This document shows positions 48,797-58,106 of a DNA stretch of 64,000 nucleotides, in pieces. Location: contig NZ_AULN01000013.1 of assembly GCF_000422305.1 (NCBI RefSeq), positions 62,001-126,000 of the forward strand. Reading direction: 5' to 3'. Source of the stretch: Luteimonas mephitis DSM 12574. Its GTDB lineage: Bacteria > Pseudomonadota > Gammaproteobacteria > Xanthomonadales > Xanthomonadaceae. The notes under the pieces were generated by a model. The model did no database searches. It had not been told where the DNA came from and saw only the letters and a program-made list of their open reading frames with translations. The translations under genes and the position numbers were made by a program. Position 1 is the stretch's first letter, and each line of letters begins with the position of its first letter.

Positions 48797-49526
48797 AGGG
48801 CAGGTTCGACGCGGGGTTCGCTCCGCAGCACTTCTTGAACTTGCGCCCGCTGCCGCAGGGGCAGGGCGCGTTGCGCTCCGGCGCGTCCGTGCGCCGCAGC
48901 GGCGTGCGCGGGGTGAGCATGGCGATGCGGTGGTGCTGCAGGTCGGCCAGCATGCCCGGCAGCGCGCCGATGATGTCGATGCGTTCGCGCCAGGTCAGCG
49001 GCGTCGACGGCGCGGCCGGATCGTCGCCGTCGAGCACGTCGCCGCTGGCGAGCTGGTCGAGCAGGCCCAGGATCGCGGCGATCCACTCGTCCTCGTCCAG
49101 CCAGGCGTCCCATGCCGCTTCGCGCAGGTCGACCGCACGCAGGAATCCCTCGGCCCAGTCGCTGCCCGCGTCCAGTTCGTCCGGCTGCGCGGCGTCGGGA
49201 TCCTCGGGCAGCCACAGCAGCGGCGCCAGCCGGTCGGGCAGGCTGTCGTCGTCGTGGCAGGCGCGCCGCAGGGCGAGTTCGCGCGCTTCGGCCAGCAGCG
49301 CGGCGACTTCGCGCGCTTCGTCGTCGTCATTCCAGCGCGGTGCCCGCCCGCCCCAGACCACCGCCTGCCATTCGGCGTCCGGAATCGCCTCGGGGCCCAC
49401 CGCCAGCGCCGAAAGGAATCCGTCCAGCGCTTCCAGGCCAAGTCCGCCGAACGGCACGGCACGACGTTCCAGCAGTTCGGCAAGCTGTTCGATGCGGTCG
49501 TCCTGCAGGGGAGGGCTCGTGGTCAT
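48792..49526 (-). CDS. yecA: YecA/YgfB-family protein with SEC-C zinc motif
   Basis: A 244-residue UPF0149 protein: N-terminal YecA domain (LDGFLSALAVGPEAIPDAEW) and a C-terminal SEC-C motif (RNAPCPCGSGRKFKKCCG), the metal-binding knuckle also found at the end of SecA. Its role is not established, though SEC-C proteins are often linked to ribosome- or Sec-associated processes. The stop codon TAG is contributed by the adjoining REP-like element. Confidence 0.9.
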   Translation of the reverse strand: MTTSPPLQDDRIEQLAELLERRAVPFGGLGLEALDGFLSALAVGPEAIPDAEWQAVVWGGRAPRWNDDDEAREVAALLAEARELALRRACHDDDSLPDRLAPLLWLPEDPDAAQPDELDAGSDWAEGFLRAVDLREAAWDAWLDEDEWIAAILGLLDQLASGDVLDGDDPAAPSTPLTWRERIDIIGALPGMLADLQHHRIAMLTPRTPLRRTDAPERNAPCPCGSGRKFKKCCGANPASNLPS

Positions 49527-49661
49527 TGGCGCATCCTAATGCGGCGAGCCCGGTTCGTGCAGGCGTGTGCGGATCCCGGAGGACCGGTCCGGGGCGCGCT
49601 GGCGGAAGAAGACGGTCGGGTTCGCCGATAATGACTCGTCAGGCTGAAGGAGATCCCGGGC

Positions 49662-49880
49662 ATGTCGGCCGAGAACGACCGGGCGCGGCAACGCTACATG
49701 GGAGCCGGGCTTTCGCTGGGGGTCGCGATCGGGGTCGCGACTGGACTGGTTTTCGGCAACCTCGCATTCGGCATCGGCGTGGGCGTCGCCATCGGCGTGG
49801 CGTTCGGAGCGGCCATGGCACGCACGCATGCGGCGGGGCCGGGCAGGGACAAGGCAGGCGATGACCGCGATGCGTCCTGA
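49662..49880 (+). CDS. Small glycine-rich membrane protein
   Basis: A 72-residue protein with glycine-zipper-like helices (GAGLSLGVAIGVATGLVFG and AFGIGVGVAIGVAFGAAMA). Such glycine repeats pack closely in membranes. RBS AAGGAGAT precedes the ATG by about 9 bp, which supports translation. No function known; ychJ lies 42 bp downstream. Confidence 0.6.
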   Translation: MSAENDRARQRYMGAGLSLGVAIGVATGLVFGNLAFGIGVGVAIGVAFGAAMARTHAAGPGRDKAGDDRDAS

Positions 49881-49922
49881 GCGCCCTTTCGCGCCGAACC
49901 TGCCTGGCCGGCGGAACTAGGC

Positions 49923-50303
49923 GTGCCCGCCACGGCTTGCCCCTGCGGTTCCGGCCGCGCCGTTGCCGCCTGCTGCGGCCCGCTCCTCGCGGGCACCGCC
50001 GTGGCGCAGACCGCCGAGCAGCTGATGCGTTCGCGCTACAGCGCCTACGTGCTTGGCGGGCGCGACTACCTGCTCGCCAGCTGGCATCCGTCCACCCGCC
50101 CGGCGACGCTGGAACTGGATCCCGCCGTGCGCTGGCTCGGCCTGTCGGTCAAGCGCCACCAGCAAGCCGCGCCGGACGCGGCCGTGGTCGAATTCGTCGC
50201 CCGCTGCAAGGTCGGTGGCGGCTCCGCCGCGCGGCTGCACGAGACCAGCCGGTTCGTGCGCGAGGACGGCCGCTGGTATTACGTGGATGGTGACTTCGCG
50301 TAG
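49923..50303 (+). CDS. ychJ: YchJ/UPF0225 family SEC-C-containing protein
   Basis: A 126-residue protein: SEC-C motif at the N-terminus (ACPCGSGRAVAACCG) and a YchJ NTF2-like domain with LMRSRYSAYVLGGRDYLLAS and HETSRFVREDGRWYYVDGD. Function unknown. GTG start at 49923. The stop TAG (50301-50303) is formed by the first bases of a REP-like element, so the gene end sits inside the repeat. Confidence 0.88.
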   Translation: MPATACPCGSGRAVAACCGPLLAGTAVAQTAEQLMRSRYSAYVLGGRDYLLASWHPSTRPATLELDPAVRWLGLSVKRHQQAAPDAAVVEFVARCKVGGGSAARLHETSRFVREDGRWYYVDGDFA

Positions 50304-50368
50304 GAGCGTCCCACGGGCGCGATTGCAGTACCGGCATGCCAATCACGCCCGCCGGGCGCTGCTCCTGC
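50300..50368. repeat. Decayed REP-like element at the end of ychJ
   Basis: Left arm GTAGGAGCGTCCCACGGGCG (50300-50319) and right arm GCGCTGCTCCTGC (50356-50368) match the same family with several mismatches. The left arm supplies the ychJ stop codon. Confidence 0.6.
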
Positions 50369-50397
50369 GGCTCGCCCGCGCGGCGTGCAGCCCCGGC

Positions 50398-51459
50398 CTA
50401 CGTCGCGTTGTGCTCGAGGTGGTAGCGGGTGGCGGCCTCGACTTCATGCTTCGAACCCAGGAACACCGGCACCCGCTGGTGCAGCTGGGTGGGCGCGACG
50501 TCGAGGATGCGCGTGCGGCCGTTGGTAGCCGCGCCGCCGGCCTGTTCGACCAGCATCGACATCGGGTTGGCTTCGTACATCAGCCGCAGCTTGCCGGGCT
50601 TCGTCGGATCCTTGCGGTCCCACGGGTAGATGAAGATCCCGCCGCGGGTCAGCAGGCGGTGCACGTCGGCCACCATCGAGGCGATCCAGCGCATGTTGAA
50701 GTCCTTGCCGCGCGGGCCTTCCTTGCCGGCCAGCAGGTCGCGCACGTAGCCCTGCATCGGCGCCTCCCAGTGGCGCTGGTTGGACATGTTGATCGCGAAC
50801 TCCTTGGTTTCCTCGGGAATGCGCATGTCGCGCTGGGTCAGCACGAACGAGCCCTGCTCGCGGTCGAGCGTGAACGCGTGGGTGCCGTGGCCCACGGTCA
50901 GCACCAGCATCGTGCTGGGACCGTAGATGCAGTAGCCGGCGGCCACCTGCTCGCGGCCCGCCTGCAGGAAGTGCTCGTCGCTGACCTCGGCCACGCCCTC
51001 GGGGCTGCGCAGCACCGAGAAGATCGTGCCGACGCCGACGTTGACGTCGATGTTGCTGCTGCCGTCGAGCGGATCGAACAGCAGCAGGTAGTTGCCGCGC
51101 GGGTAGGCGTCCGGGATCGGCTGGCTGTGGTCCATTTCCTCCGATGCCAGCCCGGCCAGGTGCCCGCCCCAGGCGTTGGCTTCCAGCAGGATCTCGTTGC
51201 TGAGCACGTCGAGCTTCTTCTGCGCCTCGCCCTGCACGTTGATGCTGGCGCTGCCGCCGTCGGCCGCGACCGCGTCGCCGAGCACGCCGCCCAGCGCACC
51301 CTTGCCGACCGCCACCGAGATGCGCTTGCAGGCCCGTGCAACCACTTCGATCAGCAGCCGCAGCTGCGGGTTGATGTGCCCGGCGCGCTGCTCCTCGATC
51401 AGGAAGCGGGTCAGCGAGCGCTGGCTGGAGGAAGGCGCAGGGGAAGCGGCGTGCGGCAT
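50398..51459 (-). CDS. fbp: Class I fructose-1,6-bisphosphatase
   Basis: A 353-residue enzyme of gluconeogenesis. Metal and active-site motifs: [34 protein letters not shown] and [23 protein letters not shown] 51459 follows GAGGG; the longer frame to 51489 has no ribosome site. The upstream neighbour is a broken VOC gene on the opposite strand. Confidence 0.96.
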   Translation of the reverse strand: MPHAASPAPSSSQRSLTRFLIEEQRAGHINPQLRLLIEVVARACKRISVAVGKGALGGVLGDAVAADGGSASINVQGEAQKKLDVLSNEILLEANAWGGHLAGLASEEMDHSQPIPDAYPRGNYLLLFDPLDGSSNIDVNVGVGTIFSVLRSPEGVAEVSDEHFLQAGREQVAAGYCIYGPSTMLVLTVGHGTHAFTLDREQGSFVLTQRDMRIPEETKEFAINMSNQRHWEAPMQGYVRDLLAGKEGPRGKDFNMRWIASMVADVHRLLTRGGIFIYPWDRKDPTKPGKLRLMYEANPMSMLVEQAGGAATNGRTRILDVAPTQLHQRVPVFLGSKHEVEAATRYHLEHNAT

Positions 51460-51599
51460 GTCGGGAACCCTCTGTGTCGAGGCCGCCATTGTCGCATTTG
51501 TCCGCCGCGGATTCGTCCGCGTGCTGACGCCACGCTGTCAGCAGCAGGCGCGCAGCCTGTCCCGGTGCGACGTGCACGCCCGGGACTGGAGAGACTGCA

Positions 51600-51975
51600 A
51601 TGCCCGACGCCGATGTCCCCGCGCGGTTCGAGATTCCCGCGGCCGACCGCGCCCGCGCCCACGCCTTCCACGAAGCCCTGCTCGACGCCCGGCTCACCCG
51701 CGAACGCTTCCGCCGCCGACGAGCTGGCCGTGTTTCCCTGCGCCGGCAAGCCCGACGCGTCCGGTGCGCTGGTGGCGCATCCGCAGATGGCGCCCTCGAT
51801 GACCGGCACCACGGTGCATCTCTCGGTCGAATCGGTGTCCGCGGTGCTCGAGCGCCGGCCGGGGCGGGGCGGCGAAGTGCTGGTGCCGCGAAGCGGGCTG
51901 CACGGCGGCCCGGGCGTGTTTGCCCGGTTCCGCGACAGCGAGGGCAGCAGGGTCGGCCCGTGCTCGCCGCGCTGA
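51600..51975 (+). pseudogene. VOC (glyoxalase/bleomycin-resistance) family gene with a frameshift
   Basis: The first frame starts at 51600 with ARFEIPAADRARAHAFHEAL. After about 51690-51718 the VOC similarity continues in the next frame (ADELAVFPCAG, SGALVAHPQMAPSMTGTTVH, GEVLVPRSGL, FARFRDSEGSRVGPCSPR) to a stop at 51973-51975. A net one-base insertion explains both frames. Such VOC genes commonly sit next to a YafY-type WYL regulator, as here. It may be a real pseudogene or a sequencing error. Confidence 0.8.
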
Positions 51976-52016
51976 GGCTTCGCCGCCGAAGCCGCATCGG
52001 TGATCATTGATGCCGC

Positions 52017-52700
52017 ATGCGCCGCGCCGACCGCCTGTTCCTGATCATCCACGCCCTGCGCGGGCGCCGGGCGGCGTTGCCCGCGCGCAGCCTCGCCGAG
52101 ACGCTGGGTGTGTCGCTGCGCACGATCTACCGCGACGTCGCCGACCTGCAGGTCTCCGGCGTGCCGATCGAGGGCGAGGCCGGCGTCGGCTACATGCTGC
52201 GCAAGGGCGCCGATATCCCGCCGCTGATGTTCAACGCCGCTGAACTCGAGGCGCTGGTGGTGGGCACGCGCTTCGTGCGCGCGTTCGGCGGCGAGCGTCT
52301 CGGCGTGGCCGCGCGCGCGGCGCTGCTGAAGATCGAAGCGGTGCTGCCGCCGGAACTGCGCGAGCGCAGCCGCCGCACCCGCATCTTCGCGCCGGTGATC
52401 CCGGGCCGACACGCGGCGCGCGGGCCGATCGACCGCCTGCACGCCGCGATCGAATCGCGCACGCTGTTGCTGCTCGACTATCGCGACGTCGATGGCCGCA
52501 TCACCGCGCGCGAGGTCGAACCGCTGTGCCTGGCGTTCTGGGGCGGAGTGTGGACGCTGGGCGCGTGGTGCCGGCTGCGCACGGACTTCCGCGACTTCCG
52601 CCCCGACCGCATCGCCGCGATCCACGACACCGGTCGCAGCTTCGATGAAGATCCCGCGCGCGGCCTGGACGCCTACCTGCGCGCGGCGGACAGTTGCTGA
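52017..52700 (+). CDS. YafY-type HTH-WYL transcriptional regulator
   Basis: A 227-residue regulator: N-terminal helix-turn-helix (LFLIIHALRGRR, SLAETLGVSLRTIYRDVADL) and a WYL domain (IESRTLLLLDYRDVDGRIT, VEPLCLAFWGGVWTLGAWC). WYL regulators sense small ligands or nucleic acid. It begins 42 bp after the frameshifted VOC gene and probably controls it. Confidence 0.88.
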   Translation: MRRADRLFLIIHALRGRRAALPARSLAETLGVSLRTIYRDVADLQVSGVPIEGEAGVGYMLRKGADIPPLMFNAAELEALVVGTRFVRAFGGERLGVAARAALLKIEAVLPPELRERSRRTRIFAPVIPGRHAARGPIDRLHAAIESRTLLLLDYRDVDGRITAREVEPLCLAFWGGVWTLGAWCRLRTDFRDFRPDRIAAIHDTGRSFDEDPARGLDAYLRAADSC

Positions 52701-52855
52701 ATCCACATGCATGGCCGCGGCTATTTCTCCTTGCGCCAGAAGCAGGGACCAGCGGCTTCCGGCTTGCACGCGGGACAAGTCGCCGTGCAACGCTCCGATC
52801 TTCCGGAACGCTGTGGTAGAACGAACGCGAAGAACAGGCCTGGAAGGTAGAAGCG

Positions 52856-53500
52856 ATGCAGGAGGTCGAAAACTGGCGGCGCTGGTTTGACCGCAAGGAA
52901 CTCACCACCAACTGGCTGGGCTCTGAAATCAATCACTGGTTCCCGTCGTTGGCCCATTTGAAAAACCTTGACTGCCAGATCCTCGAAGTCGGCTCCTATG
53001 AGGGGCGATCCGCGATCGCGTTCCTGGAGTATCTCCCGAGATGCCACTTGACGGCGATCGACATATTCGTGGATCCCGAAGTCGAACGCCGTTTCGATCG
53101 AAACATGGCGCCCTATGGCGACCGTGTCACCAAGATCAAGAACCGCGGACTGGCGGCGATGGACGCCATGTTCAGGAAGCGGCAGTTTGACGCGATCTAC
53201 CTTGATACCGGAAAGCGGCGCGAACTGACGTTTGCAAATGCCGCCATCGCCTGGTCATTGCTCAGCGAAGGCGGCGTCCTCATTTTCGATGACCTGGCGT
53301 GGGGCGAGGGCAACGCGTCGAAGGACCGACCTCACGACGCGATCTGGCTGTTCTGCCTGGCATTCGAGAGCTGCATCGAGTACCTCCACGAAGGCAAGCA
53401 GATGATCGTCAAGAAGGTGGCGGAGTGGCCCGCAATGCCGGGGGTCGAGAAGATCAGCACCCGGCATCGTTCGAGCACACCGACTGGTGGCCACGATTGA
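52856..53500 (+). CDS. Class I SAM-dependent methyltransferase (Methyltransf_24 type)
   Basis: A 214-residue Rossmann methyltransferase. Motif I reads ILEVGSYEGRSAIAF, followed by HLTAIDIF, KIKNRGLAAMDAM, and DAIYLDTGKRRE. Lower GC than neighbours and no operon partners, so it may be acquired. RBS GGAAGG precedes the ATG. The substrate is not evident. Confidence 0.75.
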   Translation: MQEVENWRRWFDRKELTTNWLGSEINHWFPSLAHLKNLDCQILEVGSYEGRSAIAFLEYLPRCHLTAIDIFVDPEVERRFDRNMAPYGDRVTKIKNRGLAAMDAMFRKRQFDAIYLDTGKRRELTFANAAIAWSLLSEGGVLIFDDLAWGEGNASKDRPHDAIWLFCLAFESCIEYLHEGKQMIVKKVAEWPAMPGVEKISTRHRSSTPTGGHD

Positions 53501-53557
53501 AGGCGGTGGCCGCCATCGGTCCATCACCCGGCGCCGCCGGCAGCCACGGTCACTTGC

Positions 53558-54193
53558 TCAGATCACCCGCAGCGTGATCGCCTTGAGCACCGCGCGGGTG
53601 CGGTCGCGCGTGCCGAGCTTGTCCAGGATCACCGAGACGTAGTTCTTCACCGTGCCCTCGGCCAGGAACAGCGAGCGCGCGATCTCCCTGTTCGAGTAGC
53701 CGCCGGCGAGCAGCCGCAGGATCGCCACCTCGCGTTCGCTGAAGGTGTCGACCGGCGGCGCATCGTCGCGGAAACGGAACCGCGCGCGCACCGGATCGGG
53801 ACTCACCGGCTGCAGCAGGCAATCGCCGGCCGCGACCCGGGTGATCGCCTCGCGCAGGTCCTCGGGCGCGGCGTCCTTGAGCAGGAAGCCCTGCGCCCCG
53901 GCCTCGGCCGCTTGCAGCGGCAGGTCGCCGTCGTCGAAGGTGGTCAGCAGCAGCACCGGCGTGGCGTCGCCGCGTTCGCGCAGGCTGCGCAGCATCGCGA
54001 TGCCGTCCATGCCCGGCATGCGGATGTCGCTGAGGATCACGTCGACCGGCGTCTGCCCGAGCTGCGCGAGCAGCGCGCCGCCGTCGTCCACTTCGAAGAC
54101 GACGACGATGCCGAGGTTCTCCAGCAGCGCGCGCAGGCCGGCGCGGACCAGCGCCTGGTCGTCGGCCAGCGCGACGCGCAGCGGTACGGTCAC
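53558..54193 (-). CDS. NarL/FixJ-type response regulator (LuxR output)
   Basis: A 211-residue regulator: receiver with phospho-Asp in ILSDIRMPGMDG, Thr in LLTTFDDG and Lys in LLKDAAPEDL, then a LuxR HTH (FSEREVAILRLLAGGYSNRE, EGTVKNYVSVILDKLG). GTG at 54193 overlaps the stop of the upstream histidine kinase gene (GTGA), so the pair forms one operon. Confidence 0.93.
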   Translation of the reverse strand: MTVPLRVALADDQALVRAGLRALLENLGIVVVFEVDDGGALLAQLGQTPVDVILSDIRMPGMDGIAMLRSLRERGDATPVLLLTTFDDGDLPLQAAEAGAQGFLLKDAAPEDLREAITRVAAGDCLLQPVSPDPVRARFRFRDDAPPVDTFSEREVAILRLLAGGYSNREIARSLFLAEGTVKNYVSVILDKLGTRDRTRAVLKAITLRVI

Positions 54194-55335
54194 GATGTTG
54201 CCTCCCGTGCCGACGGCAGTCGCGCTTCGATGCGCAGCGCACCGCGTGCGCCGGTGCCGAGGCTGAGCTCGCCGCGCAGCGCGGTGATGCGCTCGCGCAT
54301 CCCGGCCAGGCCGTTGCCCTCGCGGATCGCGCCGCGCAGGCGTCCGTCGTCTTCGATGTGCACCGCGATCGCGTCGCCGTCGCGCGCCAGCCGCACCCGC
54401 ACCACGTCGGCATCGGCGTGGCGGGCGCTGTTGGTCAGCGCCTCCTGCACCAGCCGCAGGATCGCCTCGGCGACGGCCGGATCGGTGACCTGCACGTCGT
54501 CGCCCATCGCCAGCTGCAGCGACGGGCGCGGCAGCGGCGCGGCCAGCGCGCGCAGCGCGGTGGCCAGGTCCAGCCCGCGCGAATCTCGCAGCGCCTGCAC
54601 CACGCCGCGCAGGTCGCCGAGCAGTTCGCGTGCCAGCTGCTGCGACACGCGCACTTCCTCGCGCCCGGCCAGCTGCGGGTCCGCGGCCAGCGCGCGCAGG
54701 TTCAAGGTCATCGCGGTGAGCTTGTGGCCGGCCACGTCGTGCAGTTCGCGCGCCATGCGCACGCGTTCGGCGTCGCGCGCGCTGTCGGCCAGCAGCGCGC
54801 GCGTGGCCAGCAGGTCGGCGTTGACCCGCGCCAGCAGGTCGCGCGACTGTCCGGCGCTGTCGGCGTAGTGGGCACACAGCGCGGCGAAGATCTGGAAGCC
54901 GACGTTGAGCAGCGAGGCCACCAGCGGCGCGGGATGGTCCTGCGCAGCGAACACCAGGTACATCCCCACGTCGGCCGCGGCCACGACCAGCAGCGCGCGC
55001 AGCGGCTTCCAGGCCGTGACCACCTGCGTGATCCACACGATCAGCAGCACCTGCGCGGTGCCCGGCCGCGCGTCCAGCCACATCAGCGCCAGCGCCGCGG
55101 CCGGTTCGACCAGCAGCAGGCCCGCGCGCAGCGCCGCATGGCCCTCGCGAAGCAGGATCTCGGCCAGGAACGCCGCCAGGAACAGCAGCAGCAATCCCCA
55201 GCCCAGCGCCACGTGCGTCTCGCCGAGGAAGTGCAGCGACAGCGCCACCGCCAGCCAGGTGACGACGCCCGCGACCACCAGCGTGTGCATCAGCGGCCGC
55301 AGCGAGGGGTGCAGGATGAGGGGCGGGAAGCGCAT
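54190..55335 (-). CDS. NarX/DesK-type membrane histidine kinase
   Basis: A 381-residue kinase. Five to six N-terminal membrane segments (for example LMHTLVVAGVVTWLAVALSL, GWGLLLLFLAAFLAEILL, VLLIVWITQVVTAW) precede a HisKA_3 dimerisation domain with phospho-His in RMARELHDVAGHKLTAMTLN, and a HATPase (ILRLVQEALTNSARHADAD, GNGLAGMRERI). Partner of the overlapping LuxR-type regulator. ATG 55335 follows the hydrophobic start; longer frames upstream lie in non-coding sequence. Confidence 0.92.
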   Translation of the reverse strand: MRFPPLILHPSLRPLMHTLVVAGVVTWLAVALSLHFLGETHVALGWGLLLLFLAAFLAEILLREGHAALRAGLLLVEPAAALALMWLDARPGTAQVLLIVWITQVVTAWKPLRALLVVAAADVGMYLVFAAQDHPAPLVASLLNVGFQIFAALCAHYADSAGQSRDLLARVNADLLATRALLADSARDAERVRMARELHDVAGHKLTAMTLNLRALAADPQLAGREEVRVSQQLARELLGDLRGVVQALRDSRGLDLATALRALAAPLPRPSLQLAMGDDVQVTDPAVAEAILRLVQEALTNSARHADADVVRVRLARDGDAIAVHIEDDGRLRGAIREGNGLAGMRERITALRGELSLGTGARGALRIEARLPSAREATS

Positions 55336-55634
55336 GCGGGCATGCTGCGGCGTGCGCGCGTCGGCTGCAATGCGCGGCGCGCAAGTCGTGACTTCCGGCA
55401 GGTCGGTCAATGACGAAGGGCACTGCGCGCCGTTGCGCCGGCGGCGCAGGCTGGCATTGCCGGCGGACCTGCGCTCCATGGCAGCCGTGATGCCAAGCGC
55501 TTCGAGGAATCTGTTCCAGCGACAGGATTCCTCGCAGCGCCCGCGGTGACGGCGGGAAACCGCTTCCGACCAGCCACGCCCGGGACATCGGACCCGGACG
55601 CCGCCGCCTCGATTCCGCCAGCGAGAAACCCCTG
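55336..55634. other. Intergenic region between divergent kinase and hydrolase genes
   Basis: Non-coding region of 299 bp containing both promoters. No repeat or RNA signal recognised. Open frames that cross it have no family resemblance. Confidence 0.4.
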
Positions 55635-56993
55635 ATGACATCAATGTTGCGAACCTGCCACTTCCTGCTCCCGGTCCTGCTGGCAAGCACATCCGTGTTC
55701 GCCGCCGAAGACGTGCGCTGCCACGTCGGCACCTACCAGCTCGACGACGGCGCAATCGTCGCGATCGGCGCCGTCAGCGAGGCCTCGCAGCTGCGCTGGC
55801 GCCGCATCGACGGCCGCACCGGCCTGCTCAGGCGCGACGGGGACGGTGCGTGGACCAGCACGCTTGGCTGGACCGATCGCGCCGACGGCGTCGCGGTCGG
55901 CTTCGGCCGCTGCGGCGAACAGCGCATCAGTTTCGAAGGCCGTGCCGGCAAGCGGCTCGCATTCGACGTCACCGACACCACGTTCGAAGGCAACGGCGTG
56001 ACCCTGCGCGGCCGCCTGGTGTTGCCGGAAGGAGACGGCCGTGTGCCGGTCGTGGTCGAAGTGCATGGTTCGGAGCCCTATTCGGCGGTCGACCTGAACT
56101 ACATGCAGCAGCTGTTCCCGGCGCAGGGCGTGGGCGTGTTCGTGTACGACAAGCGCGGCACAGGCGAGTCGACCGGCAGCTACACCCAGGATTTCCAGCT
56201 CCTGGCAGATGATGCGAAGGCGGCGCTGCTCGAGGCGCGGCGGCTGGCGGGCGAGCGTGCCGGCCGCATCGGTTTCCATGGCGCAAGCCAGGGCGGCTGG
56301 GTCGCGCCGCTGGCGGCCAGCACCGCGCCGGCGGCGGAGTTCGTCCTGGTCACCTACGGCATGGCGACCGATCCACTGGCCGAAGACCGCGACCAGGTGA
56401 TGCTCGACCTGCGCAAGGCCGGCTACGGCGACGACGTGCTGGCCAGGGCGCGCGAGGTGACCGAGGCCACCGCGCGCGTTGTCGCCTCGCGCGGCGCGCG
56501 CGGCTGGGAGCAGCTCGACGTGGTGCGCGCGAAGTACGCCGGCGAGCCGTGGTGGCCGGCGATGCAGGGCGAGTTCACCGGCATGGTCGCGCACCACACG
56601 CGCGCCGAAGTCGAGGCGATTGCGCCGACGGTGGAAGTCGGCACCAGCTGGGACTACGACCCGATGCCGGTGCTGCGCGCGCTGGCGATCCCGCAGCTGT
56701 GGATCATCGCCGGCGCCGACAGCGAAGCGCCGCCGGAGGAAACGATGCGGCGCCTGCAAGCGCTCGCCGCCGAAGGCCGGCCGATCACGACGCAGGTGTT
56801 CCCCGGCACCGACCACGGCATCGTCGCCTTCGAAACCGGCGCCGACGGCGAGCGCATGGAAACCGGCTATGCCGACGGCTATTTCCGCATGATGGCCGAC
56901 TGGGTCCGCGACGGCCGCCTCGCCGCGGGAGCCTACGGCAACGCGCAGCTGCTCGCCGCGCCGTCGGCGCCGGCAGCCCCCACCGCGCCGTAG
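55635..56993 (+). CDS. Secreted alpha/beta hydrolase
   Basis: A 452-residue protein with a signal peptide (LRTCHFLLPVLLASTSVFA). The hydrolase core has VVEVHGSEPYS (oxyanion region), VFVYDKRGTGES, the nucleophile elbow GFHGASQGGW (Ser in GxSxG) and C-terminal DHGIVAF (His). A roughly 110-residue N-terminal beta domain precedes it. Likely a periplasmic esterase or peptidase of the BAAT/acyl-CoA-thioester-like group; the substrate is unknown. Confidence 0.85.
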   Translation: MTSMLRTCHFLLPVLLASTSVFAAEDVRCHVGTYQLDDGAIVAIGAVSEASQLRWRRIDGRTGLLRRDGDGAWTSTLGWTDRADGVAVGFGRCGEQRISFEGRAGKRLAFDVTDTTFEGNGVTLRGRLVLPEGDGRVPVVVEVHGSEPYSAVDLNYMQQLFPAQGVGVFVYDKRGTGESTGSYTQDFQLLADDAKAALLEARRLAGERAGRIGFHGASQGGWVAPLAASTAPAAEFVLVTYGMATDPLAEDRDQVMLDLRKAGYGDDVLARAREVTEATARVVASRGARGWEQLDVVRAKYAGEPWWPAMQGEFTGMVAHHTRAEVEAIAPTVEVGTSWDYDPMPVLRALAIPQLWIIAGADSEAPPEETMRRLQALAAEGRPITTQVFPGTDHGIVAFETGADGERMETGYADGYFRMMADWVRDGRLAAGAYGNAQLLAAPSAPAAPTAP

Positions 56994-57091
56994 GCGAGGC
57001 TTGAGCCGCGGAGCTTCGCTGCCGGAAGCGGCGCGAAGCATTGCCGCTGCGGCCGCCGCGCGCGGGCGCCGTTCCCTAGAGCCCGTCGGCG

Positions 57092-57982
57092 CTACACGTC
57101 GCCGTCGCTGGCCCAGCCCTCGCCGCTGCCGCGCTGGTAGACCTTGTCGCCGTCGAGCACCGTGCCGGCCGGGATCGAGTCCTGCCGCGCCAGCCGCGCG
57201 TAGATCGGCGTGAAGTCAGGACGCGTCGCGTCCATCAGCTGCTCGAAGCTGTCGATGACGAAGTAGGTCTTCTGGTAGGTGTCGATGCGGTAGCGGGTGC
57301 GCATGATCCGCTCCAGGTCGAAGCCGATCCGGTTGGGCGCCGCGCTTTCCAGCGAGTGCAGCGACTCGCCCTTCGACGACACGATCCCGCTGCCGTAGAT
57401 GCGCAATCCGTCCTTCTGCCGGATCAGGCCGAACTCCACCGTGTACCAGTACAGCCGGGTCAGGTTCTGCAGCGCCTCCGGGCCGATGCCGTGCGCCTTC
57501 ACGCCGCCGCGGCCGTAGGCTTCCATGTAGTCGGCGAACACCGGGTTCATCAGCAGCGGCACGTGGCCGAACAGGTCGTGGAACAGGTCGGGTTCTTCGA
57601 TGTAGTCGACTTGGTCGGGGCGGCGGATCCACCACGTCACCGGGAAGCGGCGGTTGGCGAGGTGGTCGAAGAAATCCAGCTCCGGCAGCAGCCCTTCCAC
57701 GCCGATCAGGGTCCAGCCGGTGGCGTCGCGCAGCACCTCGTTGAGGTCGGCGAACCTGGGGATGCGATCGGGCGTCATTCCCATCGCGTCCTGCGCCTGG
57801 ATGAATTCGTCGCTGGCGCGGCCGGCCAGCACCTCGCGCTGGCGCGCGTACAGCGTCGCCCAGGTGGCGTGGTCGTCGGCCGAATAGTCGTCCCAGGGCT
57901 GCTCGACGATGCCGGTGGCGTAGACCGGCACCTTGCCCTTGTCGGTGTGCAGGTTCTCGACGCGGCGCGGGGTGGCGGACAT
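57092..57982 (-). CDS. phhA: Phenylalanine-4-hydroxylase
   Basis: A 296-residue pterin-dependent monooxygenase, converting phenylalanine to tyrosine. The 2-His-1-carboxylate iron site is His135 and His140 (HDLFGH) with Glu183 (YWYTVEFGL). Length agrees with bacterial PhhA. It is divergent from an Lrp/AsnC gene that is probably its regulator, as in related bacteria. Confidence 0.96.
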   Translation of the reverse strand: MSATPRRVENLHTDKGKVPVYATGIVEQPWDDYSADDHATWATLYARQREVLAGRASDEFIQAQDAMGMTPDRIPRFADLNEVLRDATGWTLIGVEGLLPELDFFDHLANRRFPVTWWIRRPDQVDYIEEPDLFHDLFGHVPLLMNPVFADYMEAYGRGGVKAHGIGPEALQNLTRLYWYTVEFGLIRQKDGLRIYGSGIVSSKGESLHSLESAAPNRIGFDLERIMRTRYRIDTYQKTYFVIDSFEQLMDATRPDFTPIYARLARQDSIPAGTVLDGDKVYQRGSGEGWASDGDV

Positions 57983-58106
57983 GGCGGCTCTCCTTTCGTA
58001 CGACTCTTCACTTTATCCGCGAATCCGCGCAACGGGATTGCAAAGTTGCGCCTCAATGCGGCGTTGGCGCAAGATTATTGCGTTCAAAAGGCAAATCGCG
58101 CACGCC

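Noticed and set aside
55336..55634. N-terminal extension of the histidine kinase up to 55755
   Set aside because: Extra sequence is Arg-rich and overlaps the hydrolase gene start; the ATG at 55335 leads directly to the membrane domain.
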